From NCBI GenBank assembly GCA_947631945.1, contig CANRNI010000011.1:1-64000 (forward strand): 64,000 nt of DNA, in the 5' to 3' direction. Below the pieces are notes generated by a model. The model saw nothing but the letters and a program-made list of their open reading frames with translations. It did not search any database and was not told the origin of the DNA. This stretch comes from an uncultured Clostridia bacterium. GTDB lineage: Bacteria; Bacillota; Clostridia; Oscillospirales; Acutalibacteraceae. Below, piece by piece: positions 32,687 to 41,681 of the stretch. A program made the translations under genes and the position numbers. Within the stretch, counting starts at the first letter, position 1; each line of letters opens with the position of its first letter.

Positions 32687-33985
32687 TTAAGATTTTTTAT
32701 GAGAAATACTGCCAATGCAGAAATCATCTTCACAAGCTGTTATCAATACGTCGCGTATTTCGCCGGTCAGAGGTTCTTCGCTTTTTATTCTTATCGGCGT
32801 ATAATTTTTTGTGTAGCCGCATTGCATACCGTTTTTTGGAGCCTCAAACAATACCGAAACTGTCCTGCCTATCATGCTTTCAAACGCTTCTTTTCTTATT
32901 TTTTCGCATATCTCTGAAAGCTCGTTCGCTCTTTTGCTTTTTATATCGTTCGAGAGCTGACTTTCCATTTTTGCGGCTTTAGTGCCTTCCCGTACCGAAT
33001 ACGGAAAAACGTGAACCTTTTCAAAACGCATTTTTTTTATGAAATCGACTGTTTCCGAAAACTCTTTTTCCGTTTCACCGGGAAACCCCGTTATAATATC
33101 GGTCGTAACCGACGTATCCTCAAAAGACCGGCGCAGTTTTTTCACAAGACGGGCGTATTCATCCGAAATATAGTGTCGGTTCATTCTTTTAAGAACCGTA
33201 TCGCTTCCGCTTTGCAGAGAAATATGGAACTGCGGACAAAACTTTTGGCTTTTTGCAAATGAAGAAATCATGGAATCCGTAATATGGTCAGGCTCGAGTG
33301 AGCCTAAACGTATTCTTTCAATTCCGTCTGTGTTATCGGCCGCGTTTACCGCGTCTGTGAGCGAAAGCCCGATATCCCGTCCGTATGCGGAAAGATTTAT
33401 ACCTACGAAAACTATCTCTTTGAAGCCTTTGCCGCTCAAAGCTTCAAGCTCGTTTTTTATATCCTCTATAGGCTTTGACCTTGACCTGCCTCTTGCGAAA
33501 GGTATCGCGCAGTATGAACAGAAACGGTCGCAGCCGTCCTGAATTTTTACAAAAGCCCGCGTATGTCCTGTAAACTCGGTTATTATAACTCCTTCGTATT
33601 TTTCATTTTTCTCATGTTCTGATATATCTATAATGCCGTTCCTTTCGGCAAACCAGTTTTTAAGCGACGAAATAAGCTTAAAATTATTTTTGTTTCCGAG
33701 AATAATATCGGCTTCTTTTACGGCGGCGGCTTCGCTCGGGAACGCCTGCGGAACGCATCCCGTAAGAACTACGGCCGAATCGGGGTGAAGCGTTTTAAAA
33801 TGCCTTACCGCCTGTCTTGTCTTTCTTGTGCTTTCCGCCGTAACCGTACAGGAATTAATTATATAAACGTCGGCGTTTTCCCTCGGATTTACCACAAGAT
33901 AGCCGTTTCTTGTTAAAAGCTCGGTCATTTCCTGCGATTCGTACTGATTGACCTTGCAGCCGAGCGTATAAATTGCAGCTTTCAT
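32687..33985 (-). CDS. mtaB: tRNA t6A37 methylthiotransferase
   Basis: A 432-residue protein with the three domains of the MiaB/MtaB/RimO group. The N-terminal UPF0004 part has Cys in YTLGCKVNQYES, IINSCTV and LTGCVPQ for one Fe-S cluster. The radical SAM motif is GCDRFCSYCAIPFARG (CxxxCxxC, about residues 149-164), and a C-terminal TRAM-like RNA-binding domain follows. GCKVNQYES rather than the MiaB form points to MtaB, which makes ms2t6A37 in tRNAs reading ANN codons. It stands alone, with no obvious terminator. Confidence 0.92.
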   Translation of the reverse strand: MKAAIYTLGCKVNQYESQEMTELLTRNGYLVVNPRENADVYIINSCTVTAESTRKTRQAVRHFKTLHPDSAVVLTGCVPQAFPSEAAAVKEADIILGNKNNFKLISSLKNWFAERNGIIDISEHEKNEKYEGVIITEFTGHTRAFVKIQDGCDRFCSYCAIPFARGRSRSKPIEDIKNELEALSGKGFKEIVFVGINLSAYGRDIGLSLTDAVNAADNTDGIERIRLGSLEPDHITDSMISSFAKSQKFCPQFHISLQSGSDTVLKRMNRHYISDEYARLVKKLRRSFEDTSVTTDIITGFPGETEKEFSETVDFIKKMRFEKVHVFPYSVREGTKAAKMESQLSNDIKSKRANELSEICEKIRKEAFESMIGRTVSVLFEAPKNGMQCGYTKNYTPIRIKSEEPLTGEIRDVLITACEDDFCIGSISHKKS

Positions 33986-34213
33986 AAAATCACGTCCAAA
34001 TATAGTTTTATAGTGCGCACGCTCTTGCCGAGTTCAAACACGCTATAATTAATCAAGGTACTTACGGTGCAAACTCCTTGCGCCGTAATCGAGCATTTAT
34101 TCAGTCGATATTAATTATATAATTCCGTTATTTAAAAAGCAAGTATATTATTGATTCCAAAATCATAAAATTCAATGAAGTCCGCGGGACAAAATGATAG
34201 AGGTGTGATATTA

Positions 34214-35437
34214 ATGAAAAAAATATCGGCGTTATTATTATCTGTTGTTTTAGCTTTCTCCGTATGCTTTTACGCGAACGGAATTGAAATGTCCGTTGAG
34301 GAAGAAAAAGCGCTTAGTACGGAAATCAATGAAAACAGCGGCACAATAGATATGACGGTGTCGGCCGAGGCACAGATTGACGTTAAAGCAAAAGCGGCGG
34401 TTCTTATCGAGCGCTCTACAGGCAAAGTGCTTTACAGCTTAAATGAAAATGAAAAGCTCTATCCCGCTTCCGTAACTAAAATTATGACTATATTGCTTGT
34501 TTGCGAATCAATAGACAGCGGTAAAATAAAGCTTACGGATACAGTAACATGTTCGGATAACGCCTCGTCAAAGGGCGGTTCGCAGATATGGCTCGAGCCG
34601 GGCGAAACAATGACTGTAGACGAACTGTTAAAGGCCACCTGCGTTTACAGCGCGAACGATGCGTGTACACTTTTGGGAGAATATGTCGCCGGCAGCGAAT
34701 CGGCGTTTAATGAAATGATGAACGCGAGAGCGGCAGAGCTTGGAATGGAAAACACACATTTTGACAATTGTACGGGGCTTGACGATACCACGACCAATCA
34801 TCTTACAACAGCCTATGACGTCGCTCTTATGTCGCGCGAGCTTCTCGGACACAGCTTTATCAAGGATTATACTACTATTTGGATGGATTCGCTTAGAAAC
34901 GGCGAAACACAACTTGTAAATACAAATAAGCTCGTAAGGTTTTATGACGGAGTTACGGGACTTAAAACGGGAACTACCGAAAAAGCGGGCTGTTGTGTGT
35001 CGGCTTCGGCTGAAAGGAACGGTATGGAGCTTATCGCCGTTGTAATGGGAAGCGATAACAGCAACGACAGATTCAACTCGGCGCGCAATATGCTCGACTG
35101 GGGCTTTGCCAATTATGAAATTTACACTCCCGAAGCGGACGCAGAAAGCATTTTTCCGGTAAAGGTTATTCACGGAAAAGAGGAAAGCGTTAACGTTGCT
35201 GTCCCGAAGCTTTCTCCCGTGCTTATAAATAAGGGACAGAGCGGAAGTATTTTCGTAAAATGCGAGCTTCGGAGCGAAGCGCAGGCACCTGTTGAAGAAA
35301 ATCAGACACTCGGAAAAATTCAGGTTTATTCGGGCGATACGCTTCTTAACGAATACGAGCTTAAAGCGGAGAAAAAAGTAGAAAAGCTTGATTTTTTCTC
35401 GGCTATGTATAAGCTGTTTACATCTTTTTCAAAATAA
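34214..35437 (+). CDS. D-alanyl-D-alanine carboxypeptidase (DacF-type, peptidase S11)
   Basis: A 407-residue exported penicillin-binding protein. The signal peptide is residues 1-23 (KKISALLLSVVLAFSVCFYANG). The active site motifs are in order: SxxK in PASVTKIM (Ser86, Lys89), SxN in VYSANDACTLLG (about 143) and KTG in GLKTGTTEKAG (about 246). A C-terminal PBP5-like beta domain and an amphipathic end (LDFFSAMYKLFTSF) suggest membrane attachment. It trims the terminal D-Ala of peptidoglycan; relatives are sporulation-specific DacF or vegetative DacA. The ATG at 34214 follows AGAGGTG. Confidence 0.92.
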   Translation: MKKISALLLSVVLAFSVCFYANGIEMSVEEEKALSTEINENSGTIDMTVSAEAQIDVKAKAAVLIERSTGKVLYSLNENEKLYPASVTKIMTILLVCESIDSGKIKLTDTVTCSDNASSKGGSQIWLEPGETMTVDELLKATCVYSANDACTLLGEYVAGSESAFNEMMNARAAELGMENTHFDNCTGLDDTTTNHLTTAYDVALMSRELLGHSFIKDYTTIWMDSLRNGETQLVNTNKLVRFYDGVTGLKTGTTEKAGCCVSASAERNGMELIAVVMGSDNSNDRFNSARNMLDWGFANYEIYTPEADAESIFPVKVIHGKEESVNVAVPKLSPVLINKGQSGSIFVKCELRSEAQAPVEENQTLGKIQVYSGDTLLNEYELKAEKKVEKLDFFSAMYKLFTSFSK

Positions 35438-35468
35438 TAAAAAATTCCAAATACCGAGTAAATATCTA

Positions 35469-35497
35469 TTGAAAATTTCGGCAAAACATAGTATAAT
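35469..35497 (+). promoter_or_regulatory. Sigma-A-type promoter of pgi
   Basis: TTGAAA, 17 bp, TATAAT, with the -10 box 33 nt before the pgi start. Confidence 0.7.
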
Positions 35498-35529
35498 GTA
35501 TTAAATATTTTTTGTCGGAGAGTAACAGA

Positions 35530-36873
35530 ATGTCAGTTAATCTTAATTTTAAATATCTGAAGCCGTTTGTCGATGAGAAAGAGTTGGCGGACGTTAAAAA
35601 CGAAGTCCGCGCCGCGTATGAGAAGCTCTATTCTCTTAAAGACGAAGCGGAAGGCAACGATTTTCAGGGATGGGTAAAGCTGCCCGAGGACTATGATAAA
35701 GAGGAATTTTCAAGAATAAAGGCAGCCGCCGAAAAAATTAAAAATAATTCCGACGTTCTTGTAGTCATAGGTATCGGGGGTTCATATCTCGGCGCGAGAG
35801 CCGTAATAGAATTTTGCAAATCAAAAAATTATAATATTGTCGTTAAAGACGCGCCGAAGATATTTTTTCTCGGCAATTCTTTAAGTCCTTCGGAGATTTC
35901 AGAGGTTCTCGCGATATGCGGAAGCTGTGATTTCTCCGTTAATGTCATTTCAAAATCGGGCACTACTACCGAGCCTGCGGTAGCTTTCAGGCTTTTTAAG
36001 TCCTTGCTTATTGAGAAATACGGCAAAGAAGGAGCCGCCGAAAGAATTTACGCCACAACCGACAGAGCTAAGGGAACGCTTAAAAAAATGTCCGATGAGG
36101 AGGGCTATGAAACCTTTGTGGTTCCCGACGATGTAGGCGGCAGATATTCGGTGCTTACCGCCGTAGGACTGCTTCCTATCGCTGCGGCGGGAATAGATAT
36201 CGACGCTCTTATGAGAGGAGCGCACGACGCTATGGTCAAGTACGATAATCCCAACGTTATGACTAACGATTGCTGCAAGTACGCCGCCATAAGAAATATA
36301 CTTTTGAGAAAAGGCAAAAATATTGAAATGATGGTAAGCTATGAGCCCGATTTCACAATGATGAACGAGTGGTTCAAGCAGCTTTTCGGTGAGAGCGAGG
36401 GCAAGGACGGAAAGGGTATATATCCCTCTTCCGCCATATATTCAACAGACCTCCATTCACTCGGTCAGTACGTTCAGGAGGGGCAGCGCCAACTGTTTGA
36501 AACTGTTGTTATTTTCGGTGAGCCTAAGCGCGATATCGCTATTGAAACGGACGAAGTTAACAGCGACGGACTCAATTTTATCGCGGGAAGAACAATGTCG
36601 TACGTAAACAGAAAAGCTTTTGAGGGTACGGTTTTAGCGCATACCGACGGCGGTGTGCCAAATATCATTCTTGAGGTTGACAAGCAGGACGAATACAACC
36701 TCGGGTATCTTATATATTTTCTTGAAAAATCATGCGCGGTTTCGGGGTATATGCTCGGAGTTAATCCGTTTAATCAGCCCGGGGTCGAGAGCTATAAGAG
36801 AAATATGTTTGCTCTCCTCGGAAAACCCGGCTATGAGGAGGACGCAAAGCGTCTCGCGGAGAGACTAAAATAA
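35530..36873 (+). CDS. pgi: Glucose-6-phosphate isomerase
   Basis: A 447-residue enzyme of the short bacterial PGI group. [18 protein letters not shown] (about 77-94), [15 protein letters not shown] (about 141-155), [19 protein letters not shown] (about 197-215), the catalytic glutamate in [13 protein letters not shown] and [12 protein letters not shown] are all present, with a C-terminal lysine in [12 protein letters not shown]. It interconverts glucose-6- and fructose-6-phosphate. ATG at 35530 with CGGAGAG ahead; the in-frame start at 35512 is too far upstream of any ribosome site. Confidence 0.95.
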   Translation: MSVNLNFKYLKPFVDEKELADVKNEVRAAYEKLYSLKDEAEGNDFQGWVKLPEDYDKEEFSRIKAAAEKIKNNSDVLVVIGIGGSYLGARAVIEFCKSKNYNIVVKDAPKIFFLGNSLSPSEISEVLAICGSCDFSVNVISKSGTTTEPAVAFRLFKSLLIEKYGKEGAAERIYATTDRAKGTLKKMSDEEGYETFVVPDDVGGRYSVLTAVGLLPIAAAGIDIDALMRGAHDAMVKYDNPNVMTNDCCKYAAIRNILLRKGKNIEMMVSYEPDFTMMNEWFKQLFGESEGKDGKGIYPSSAIYSTDLHSLGQYVQEGQRQLFETVVIFGEPKRDIAIETDEVNSDGLNFIAGRTMSYVNRKAFEGTVLAHTDGGVPNIILEVDKQDEYNLGYLIYFLEKSCAVSGYMLGVNPFNQPGVESYKRNMFALLGKPGYEEDAKRLAERLK

Positions 36874-36955
36874 CCGTGAAAATCGGCGCTTTCTTAACGG
36901 TTGACGTCAACGAATTAATATTTATTTATATAAAAAATCAAAGGAGAAGAAAAAC

Positions 36956-37372
36956 ATGATAACATTACTTACAGGCACAAAAGGCAGCGGCAAGACGAAA
37001 AAGCTTATTGACATGATAAACGAAGCGTACCGCAATTCGGACGGTCATGTCATTTGTGTCGAAAAAAAAGAATCCCTGAGATATGAAATAAAGCCCAGCG
37101 TAAGACTTGTTTCAACAGACGCGTACGGAATAAGCGGATTCGACGCTTTTTACGGACTTCTTGCCGGAATATGCGCGGGCGATCACGATATAACGGATAT
37201 CCTTGTTGACGCTACTCTGCGTATAGGCTCAAGAGATTACGGCGAGCTTGCCGACTTCCTTAAAAAGGTCAACGCGCTTTCAAAGGAAGCGGATACGAAA
37301 TTTACGTTTACCGTTTCAACGGAAACCGAGAATATCCCCGAAAGCGTACTTGAATTTTGCGAATTGATTTGA
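36956..37372 (+). CDS. Small P-loop protein of unknown function
   Basis: A 138-residue protein with a Walker A motif at its N-terminus (LLTGTKGSGKTKKLIDMI, residues 4-21) and a Walker-B-like DILVDATLRIG (about 80-90). It is too short to hold a complete AAA or RecA fold. Sequence after the P-loop is VICVEKKESLRYEIKPSVRLVSTDAYGISGFDAFYGLL. Similar stand-alone P-loop proteins occur in Clostridia, sometimes labelled PilT-like, without proven function. It lies between pgi and the yceD-rpmF promoter, with AAAGGAGAAG before the ATG. Confidence 0.7.
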   Translation: MITLLTGTKGSGKTKKLIDMINEAYRNSDGHVICVEKKESLRYEIKPSVRLVSTDAYGISGFDAFYGLLAGICAGDHDITDILVDATLRIGSRDYGELADFLKKVNALSKEADTKFTFTVSTETENIPESVLEFCELI

Positions 37373-37415
37373 TAAAAATATAGAGTCTGCGCATAATATA
37401 ATTATAAAAAAGATA

Positions 37416-37444
37416 TTGACAAATTTAGAAATTAAATATATAAT
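37416..37444 (+). promoter_or_regulatory. Consensus sigma-A promoter of yceD-rpmF
   Basis: TTGACA, exactly 17 bp, TATAAT, a perfect consensus match, 32 nt before the yceD ATG. Strong expression is expected for a ribosomal protein operon. Confidence 0.85.
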
Positions 37445-37476
37445 ATATTGCGTTCGTATTTTGGGGGACTTTGCGG

Positions 37477-37959
37477 ATGAATATTGAACTGCGGCGTTTT
37501 TTTGAAAGCGACGGTGCGCGTCAGGATTTTGAATATGAGTTTACCTCCGTGGACGGGATTTTTTCTCCGATATCGGTCAAGGGCTTTATTAAAAATTCGG
37601 CGGGCATAGTTTCTCTCTCAGCCGAGGCTCGGTTCACTGTTTCCGCGCAGTGCGCAAAGTGCGCTAAGAATATATCAAAAGAAATGTGTGTTCCCGTCAG
37701 ACATTTTCTTATAAATCATCTTAACAACGAGGATAACGATGAATATATTCTTGTTGAAGATATGGTTTTAAAGCTTGACGAATTGGTTATGGAAGATATT
37801 TATCTTTCTCTGCCCTCAAGATTTTTATGCAAAGACGATTGCAAAGGGCTTTGCCCCATATGCGGTAAGGATTTGAACGAGGGTGAATGCGGCTGTAAAA
37901 AGGAAATTGACCCGCGTCTTGCCGTATTACAGCATTTCTTTGATAATGATGATGAATAA
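37477..37959 (+). CDS. yceD: YceD/DUF177 family protein
   Basis: A 160-residue protein of the DUF177 family, which is nearly always encoded just before rpmF and is linked to 23S rRNA/50S biogenesis. Seen here: FTVSAQCAKCAKNISKEMCV (about 55-75), the acidic central part, DLYLSLPxxxLC-like DIYLSLPSRFLCKDD and the C-terminal zinc-binding set CKGLCPICGKDLNEGECGC. The ATG at 37477 has GGGGGACT ahead; rpmF follows 27 nt later. Confidence 0.88.
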   Translation: MNIELRRFFESDGARQDFEYEFTSVDGIFSPISVKGFIKNSAGIVSLSAEARFTVSAQCAKCAKNISKEMCVPVRHFLINHLNNEDNDEYILVEDMVLKLDELVMEDIYLSLPSRFLCKDDCKGLCPICGKDLNEGECGCKKEIDPRLAVLQHFFDNDDE

Positions 37960-37986
37960 TTTGTAAATTATTAGGAGGTTTTCGAT

Positions 37987-38169
37987 ATGGCAGTACCTGC
38001 AAGAAGAGTTTCTCACGCGAGAAGAGATAAGAGACGTTCAAGCGTCTGGAAATTGGACGCTCCCTCTATCCAGAAATGTCCTCAGTGCGGCGAATATAAA
38101 AGAGCGCACAGAGTTTGCGAAAGCTGCGGCTACTACAACGGCAGACAGGTTATCGCTGTAGAAGACTGA
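37987..38169 (+). CDS. rpmF: 50S ribosomal protein L32
   Basis: A 60-residue protein: MAVPARRVSHARRDKRRSS, the KCPQCGEYKRAHRVCESCGYYNGRQVI zinc ribbon with four cysteines (CxxC and CxxC) and a short acidic end. It is a structural protein of the large ribosomal subunit. It has a textbook AGGAGG ribosome site and is the second gene of the yceD-rpmF operon. In many Firmicutes plsX comes next; here a DUF512 radical SAM gene does, after a terminator. Confidence 0.97.
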   Translation: MAVPARRVSHARRDKRRSSVWKLDAPSIQKCPQCGEYKRAHRVCESCGYYNGRQVIAVED

Positions 38170-38191
38170 TTTTATCGGTTTCTGACATTAG

Positions 38192-38221
38192 AGGCGGAGA
38201 AGTTTTCTTTCCCGCCTTTTT
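38192..38221 (+). terminator. Terminator of yceD-rpmF
   Basis: AGGCGGAGAAG pairs with CTTTCCCGCCT (one bulge) around TTTT, followed by TTTTT. Confidence 0.7.
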
Positions 38222-38242
38222 AGTGTTGTTTGGAGGTAAGCG

Positions 38243-39589
38243 GTGGCTGTAAAGATTAAAAGTGTCAGACCCGATTCGCTCTGCGGTAAAAAGGGACTTA
38301 CCGCAGGCTGTGTTTTGCTGTCTGTAAACGGTCATGATATAAACGACGTTCTTGATTACCGTTTTTACGCAAACGCAAAACGTGTCCATATCGAGTGCCT
38401 TGATAATGAAAAAAACAGACTGGATTTTCATTTAAAAACGGGCGGCAATGTTGACGAACTCGGACTTGAGTTTGATACCTATCTTATGGACAAGCAACAT
38501 TCATGCAAAAATAAATGCATTTTCTGCTTTGTTGACCAGATGCCTCACGGAATGAGGAAAAGCCTGTATTTCAAAGACGACGATTCGAGGCTTTCTTTTC
38601 TTTTCGGAAATTATGTGACACTTACAAATATGACTGAGGCCGATATCGACCGTCTTACTCAAATGCATATTTCGCCCGTGAATATCTCCGTACACACGAT
38701 GAATCCCGAGCTTCGAGTAAAGATGATGAAAAATCCCAATGCCGGAAAAGTCCTGTCATATCTGAAAAAGCTTGCGGACGCGGGAATCCAAATAAATGCT
38801 CAGCTTGTTCTGTGTCCCGGATATAACGACGGAAAAGAGCTTTTATACTCCCTTAATGAGCTTTACAAGCTCGGGGAATCGGTCGCAAGCGTAGCGGCTG
38901 TTCCCGTGGGGCTTACAAAGCACAGAGTCGGCCTTTGCAAGCTTGATTGCTACACAAGAGAGACGGCGTCCGAGGTTATAGATATAATTGATAATTTCAA
39001 TATGGAGCATTATTATGAGTTGGGCAGGAATTTTGCTTACGCTGCGGACGAATTTTATTTAAAGGCTTTAAGAGAAATGCCGGAGCCCGAATACTATGAC
39101 GAATTTCGTCAGCTTGATAACGGCGTGGGAATGTGGAGCCTTACTAAATATGATTTTTATACGGCTCTTAAAGAAGAAACGGCGCGCGCGGCGAAATATA
39201 ATGAAAAATATAAAAAGAGAAAAATCGCCATTATAACCGGTGTAGCCGCGTCTCCTCTTATGAAAGAGCTTTCGGAGCTTGCCGAAAAAAGCTTTTCGGG
39301 ACTTGAAATCGACGTAAAAACAATTATAAATGATTTTTTCGGTCATGAGGTAACGGTCGCCGGACTTGTAACCGCCGGGGACATAATAAAGCAGGTCGGA
39401 GATTTATCCGATTACGATTTCGCAATGATTCCGTCTGTGATGCTCAGGGACGGCGGCGACAGAGTTTTTCTCGACGATATAACGCTTGATGAATTATCGG
39501 AAAGATTAAATGTTAAAATATTGCCTACGGGCGGCGGACGGGAATTACTGCTTACAATGATAGGGAAGGGGAGCGAAAAAGATGAGTAA
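38243..39589 (+). CDS. PDZ/radical-SAM-like protein of the DUF512 family
   Basis: 448 residues starting at GTG with GGAGGTAAGC upstream. A PDZ-like N-terminus (SVRPDSLCGKKGLTAGCVLLSVNGHDINDVLDYRFY) is followed by a cluster motif HSCKNKCIFCFVDQMPHG (CxxxCxxC, about residues 88-100). The DUF512 C-terminal half contains VGLTKHRVGL and IPTGGGRELLL-like ILPTGGGRELLLTM. Members are conserved in Clostridia and cyanobacteria and usually lie next to der, as here (8-bp overlap), but the reaction is not established. Confidence 0.85.
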   Translation: MAVKIKSVRPDSLCGKKGLTAGCVLLSVNGHDINDVLDYRFYANAKRVHIECLDNEKNRLDFHLKTGGNVDELGLEFDTYLMDKQHSCKNKCIFCFVDQMPHGMRKSLYFKDDDSRLSFLFGNYVTLTNMTEADIDRLTQMHISPVNISVHTMNPELRVKMMKNPNAGKVLSYLKKLADAGIQINAQLVLCPGYNDGKELLYSLNELYKLGESVASVAAVPVGLTKHRVGLCKLDCYTRETASEVIDIIDNFNMEHYYELGRNFAYAADEFYLKALREMPEPEYYDEFRQLDNGVGMWSLTKYDFYTALKEETARAAKYNEKYKKRKIAIITGVAASPLMKELSELAEKSFSGLEIDVKTIINDFFGHEVTVAGLVTAGDIIKQVGDLSDYDFAMIPSVMLRDGGDRVFLDDITLDELSERLNVKILPTGGGRELLLTMIGKGSEKDE

Positions 39590-40910
39590 GCCTATAGTTG
39601 CGATAGTGGGCAGACCTAACGTGGGAAAATCCACTCTTTTCAATAAGCTTTGCGGAAAAAGACTTGCAATAGTTGACGATACTCCGGGCGTTACAAGGGA
39701 CCGTATTTACGGTGACTGCGAGTGGCTCGGAAAGAGCTTTCTGCTTGTTGATACGGGCGGAATAGAACCTTATTCGGATAATGTAATTCTTTCGCAAATG
39801 CGCAGACAGGCGCAGGTCGCTATAGACAGCGCCGACGTTATAATTTTTGTAACCGATATAAAGACGGGAGTCGTCGCGACGGACGCTGATGTTGCCGCAA
39901 TGCTTCTTAAAAGCGGAAAACCTATTATCCTTTGCGTCAATAAATGCGATTCGGTAGGTGAACAGCCCGTTGAGATATATGAATTTTATAATCTCGGTCT
40001 CGGCGACCCGATAGGAGTATCGGCGGCACACGGTCACGGTACGGGCGATTTGCTCGACGAGGTGTATAAATATATCGGAGCTTCCGCCGAAAACGAGGAA
40101 GATGACGATATGATAAAGGTCGCGGTAATCGGCAAGCCAAACGTAGGCAAATCCTCTTTGATTAACGCAATATGCGGCGAGGAACGCGTTATTGTTTCAA
40201 ATATCGCGGGAACGACGCGTGACGCTACCGATACTGCCGTGGAAAACGAACATGGAAAGTTCCTTTTTATTGATACAGCCGGACTTCGCAGAAAATCAAA
40301 GATTGACGATTCCATTGAAAAATACAGCGTTATGAGAGCTGTTATGGCTGTTCAGAGAGCAGATGTGTGTGTAATCATGATAGACGGTACCGAGGGATTT
40401 ACGGAGCAGGATTCCAAAGTCGCGGGAATTGCTCATGAGGAGGGAAAGGGCTGTATAATAGTCGTCAACAAATGGGATATTGTTGAAAAAGACGGAAAAA
40501 CAATGGATTCTTACAGAAAAAAGCTGATGAATGACTTTGCTTTTATGTCTTACGCTCCTATAATCTTTATTTCCGCAAAAACCGGGCTTCGTCTGAACCG
40601 TCTTTTTGACCTTATTAAATTCGTCGATACTCAGAACGCAATGCGAATCAGAACAGGCAGGCTTAACGAGGTTTTGGCAGACGCTCAGACGCGCGTCCAG
40701 CCTCCGACCGACAAGGGCAAGCGGCTTAAAATATATTATATGACCCAACCTTCGACAAGACCGCCGACATTCGTATGCTTTGTCAATAACAAGGATTTGT
40801 TCCATTACAGCTACCAAAGGTATATAGATAATCGTATAAGAGAAGTTTTCGGCCTTGAGGGAACGCCTACAAGGTACATCATAAGAGAGCGCGGGGAAGG
40901 CTCAAAATAG
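39582..40910 (+). CDS. der: Ribosome biogenesis GTPase Der (EngA)
   Basis: A 442-residue protein with two tandem GTPase domains. The first has GRPNVGKSTLFNKL (G1, residues 9-22), DTPGVTRDR, DTGG and NKCD. The second has GKPNVGKSSLINAI (about 183-196), GTTRDA, DTAGLRRKS and NKWD. A C-terminal KH-like domain ends in GTPTRYIIRERG. It acts in 50S subunit assembly and is essential in most bacteria. It overlaps the DUF512 gene by 8 bp and is co-translated with it. Confidence 0.97.
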   Translation: MSKPIVAIVGRPNVGKSTLFNKLCGKRLAIVDDTPGVTRDRIYGDCEWLGKSFLLVDTGGIEPYSDNVILSQMRRQAQVAIDSADVIIFVTDIKTGVVATDADVAAMLLKSGKPIILCVNKCDSVGEQPVEIYEFYNLGLGDPIGVSAAHGHGTGDLLDEVYKYIGASAENEEDDDMIKVAVIGKPNVGKSSLINAICGEERVIVSNIAGTTRDATDTAVENEHGKFLFIDTAGLRRKSKIDDSIEKYSVMRAVMAVQRADVCVIMIDGTEGFTEQDSKVAGIAHEEGKGCIIVVNKWDIVEKDGKTMDSYRKKLMNDFAFMSYAPIIFISAKTGLRLNRLFDLIKFVDTQNAMRIRTGRLNEVLADAQTRVQPPTDKGKRLKIYYMTQPSTRPPTFVCFVNNKDLFHYSYQRYIDNRIREVFGLEGTPTRYIIRERGEGSK

Positions 40911-40993
40911 GCATAAATTTTCAAAAAAGCTGTGAATAATATCTTATTTTTGCAGATACTATAAATGACTTCAAACAAAAGGAGATAAATGAA

Positions 40994-41185
40994 ATGCAAA
41001 ACATTACTTCAAAAGAGCTTTCCGCAATTGAAGACCAGCTCAATTATGAACAGCTTCTCATCAAAAAGTACAAGAGCTATGCCGGAATGTGCCAGGACGC
41101 ACAGTTGAAAACTTCCTGCGAACAGCTCGCCGCGCAGCACAAAACGCATTATGACACAATTATGAACTATCTCAGTATGTCTTAA
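40994..41185 (+). CDS. Small CotF-like spore coat protein
   Basis: A 63-residue helical protein: ELSAIEDQLNYEQLLIKKYKSYAGMCQDAQLKTSCEQLAAQHKTHYDTIMNYL. The pattern of a long amphipathic helix pair with Y/C-rich turns and a terminal H-x-x-H-Y matches short CotF-type/ferritin-like coat proteins. It is directly upstream of a second, longer homolog (13 nt apart) and preceded by AAAGGAGA. It is probably made in the mother cell and assembled in the spore coat. Confidence 0.7.
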   Translation: MQNITSKELSAIEDQLNYEQLLIKKYKSYAGMCQDAQLKTSCEQLAAQHKTHYDTIMNYLSMS

Positions 41186-41198
41186 AGGAGGAACGCAA

Positions 41199-41471
41199 AT
41201 GAATCAGCAGCAATTAACGGATAAGGAAATTATGGACGATATTCTTTCCTCTCAGAAATTTATAACAGATTCCTACAACACTTATTCCTGTGAATGTGTG
41301 AACCAGCAGCTCAGAACTGATTTTCTTAATATTCTGCGTGAAGAGCACAATATGCAGCAGGCTGTTTTTGACCAGATGAAAACAAGAGGCTGGTATTGTC
41401 CTCCGGCGGCCGAACAGCAAAAGGTCTCGGCTGCATACACTAAGTTCAGCAATATTCAGCAGTCGCTTTAA
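41199..41471 (+). CDS. CotF-family spore coat protein
   Basis: A 90-residue protein: LTDKEIMDDILSSQKFITDSYNTYSCECVNQQLRTDFLNILREEHNMQQAVFDQMKTRGWYCPP is the standard CotF domain with the EEH motif and the typical GWY end. Forms an operon with the shorter coat gene upstream, with AAAGGAGGAACGC as ribosome site. Such proteins are produced late in sporulation. A terminator follows at 41486-41520. Confidence 0.88.
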   Translation: MNQQQLTDKEIMDDILSSQKFITDSYNTYSCECVNQQLRTDFLNILREEHNMQQAVFDQMKTRGWYCPPAAEQQKVSAAYTKFSNIQQSL

Positions 41472-41485
41472 AGCTTTACTAATAC

Positions 41486-41520
41486 AAAACACGTCCGATA
41501 AATTCACTATCGGGCGCGTT
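41486..41520 (+). terminator. Terminator of the coat-protein operon
   Basis: ACACGTCCGATA pairs with TATCGGGCGCGT (two wobble or mismatch positions) around AATTCAC, then TTTTTT. Confidence 0.65.
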
Positions 41521-41623
41521 TTTTGTTTATTTTGCAGATAGTGTTGATTTCTAAGAGAATTGAAAATATAAAGCTAAAATATACAATAAAAAATCAAGCT
41601 GCTTATTTTTTTTGTGTAATATG

Positions 41624-41652
41624 TTGACATTACCAAATTTTTTTGCTATATT
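41624..41652 (+). promoter_or_regulatory. Sigma-A-type promoter of the dockerin-like gene
   Basis: TTGACA, 17 bp, TATATT, 29 nt upstream of the inferred start. Confidence 0.7.
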
Positions 41653-41681
41653 TAAAATAGATTAAGAAGGAGTGTATGATT

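Noticed and set aside
34000..34120. Possible further degenerate repeat before the carboxypeptidase gene
   Set aside because: Only GCATTTATTCAGT resembles the type 2 end; too short and too diverged to call.
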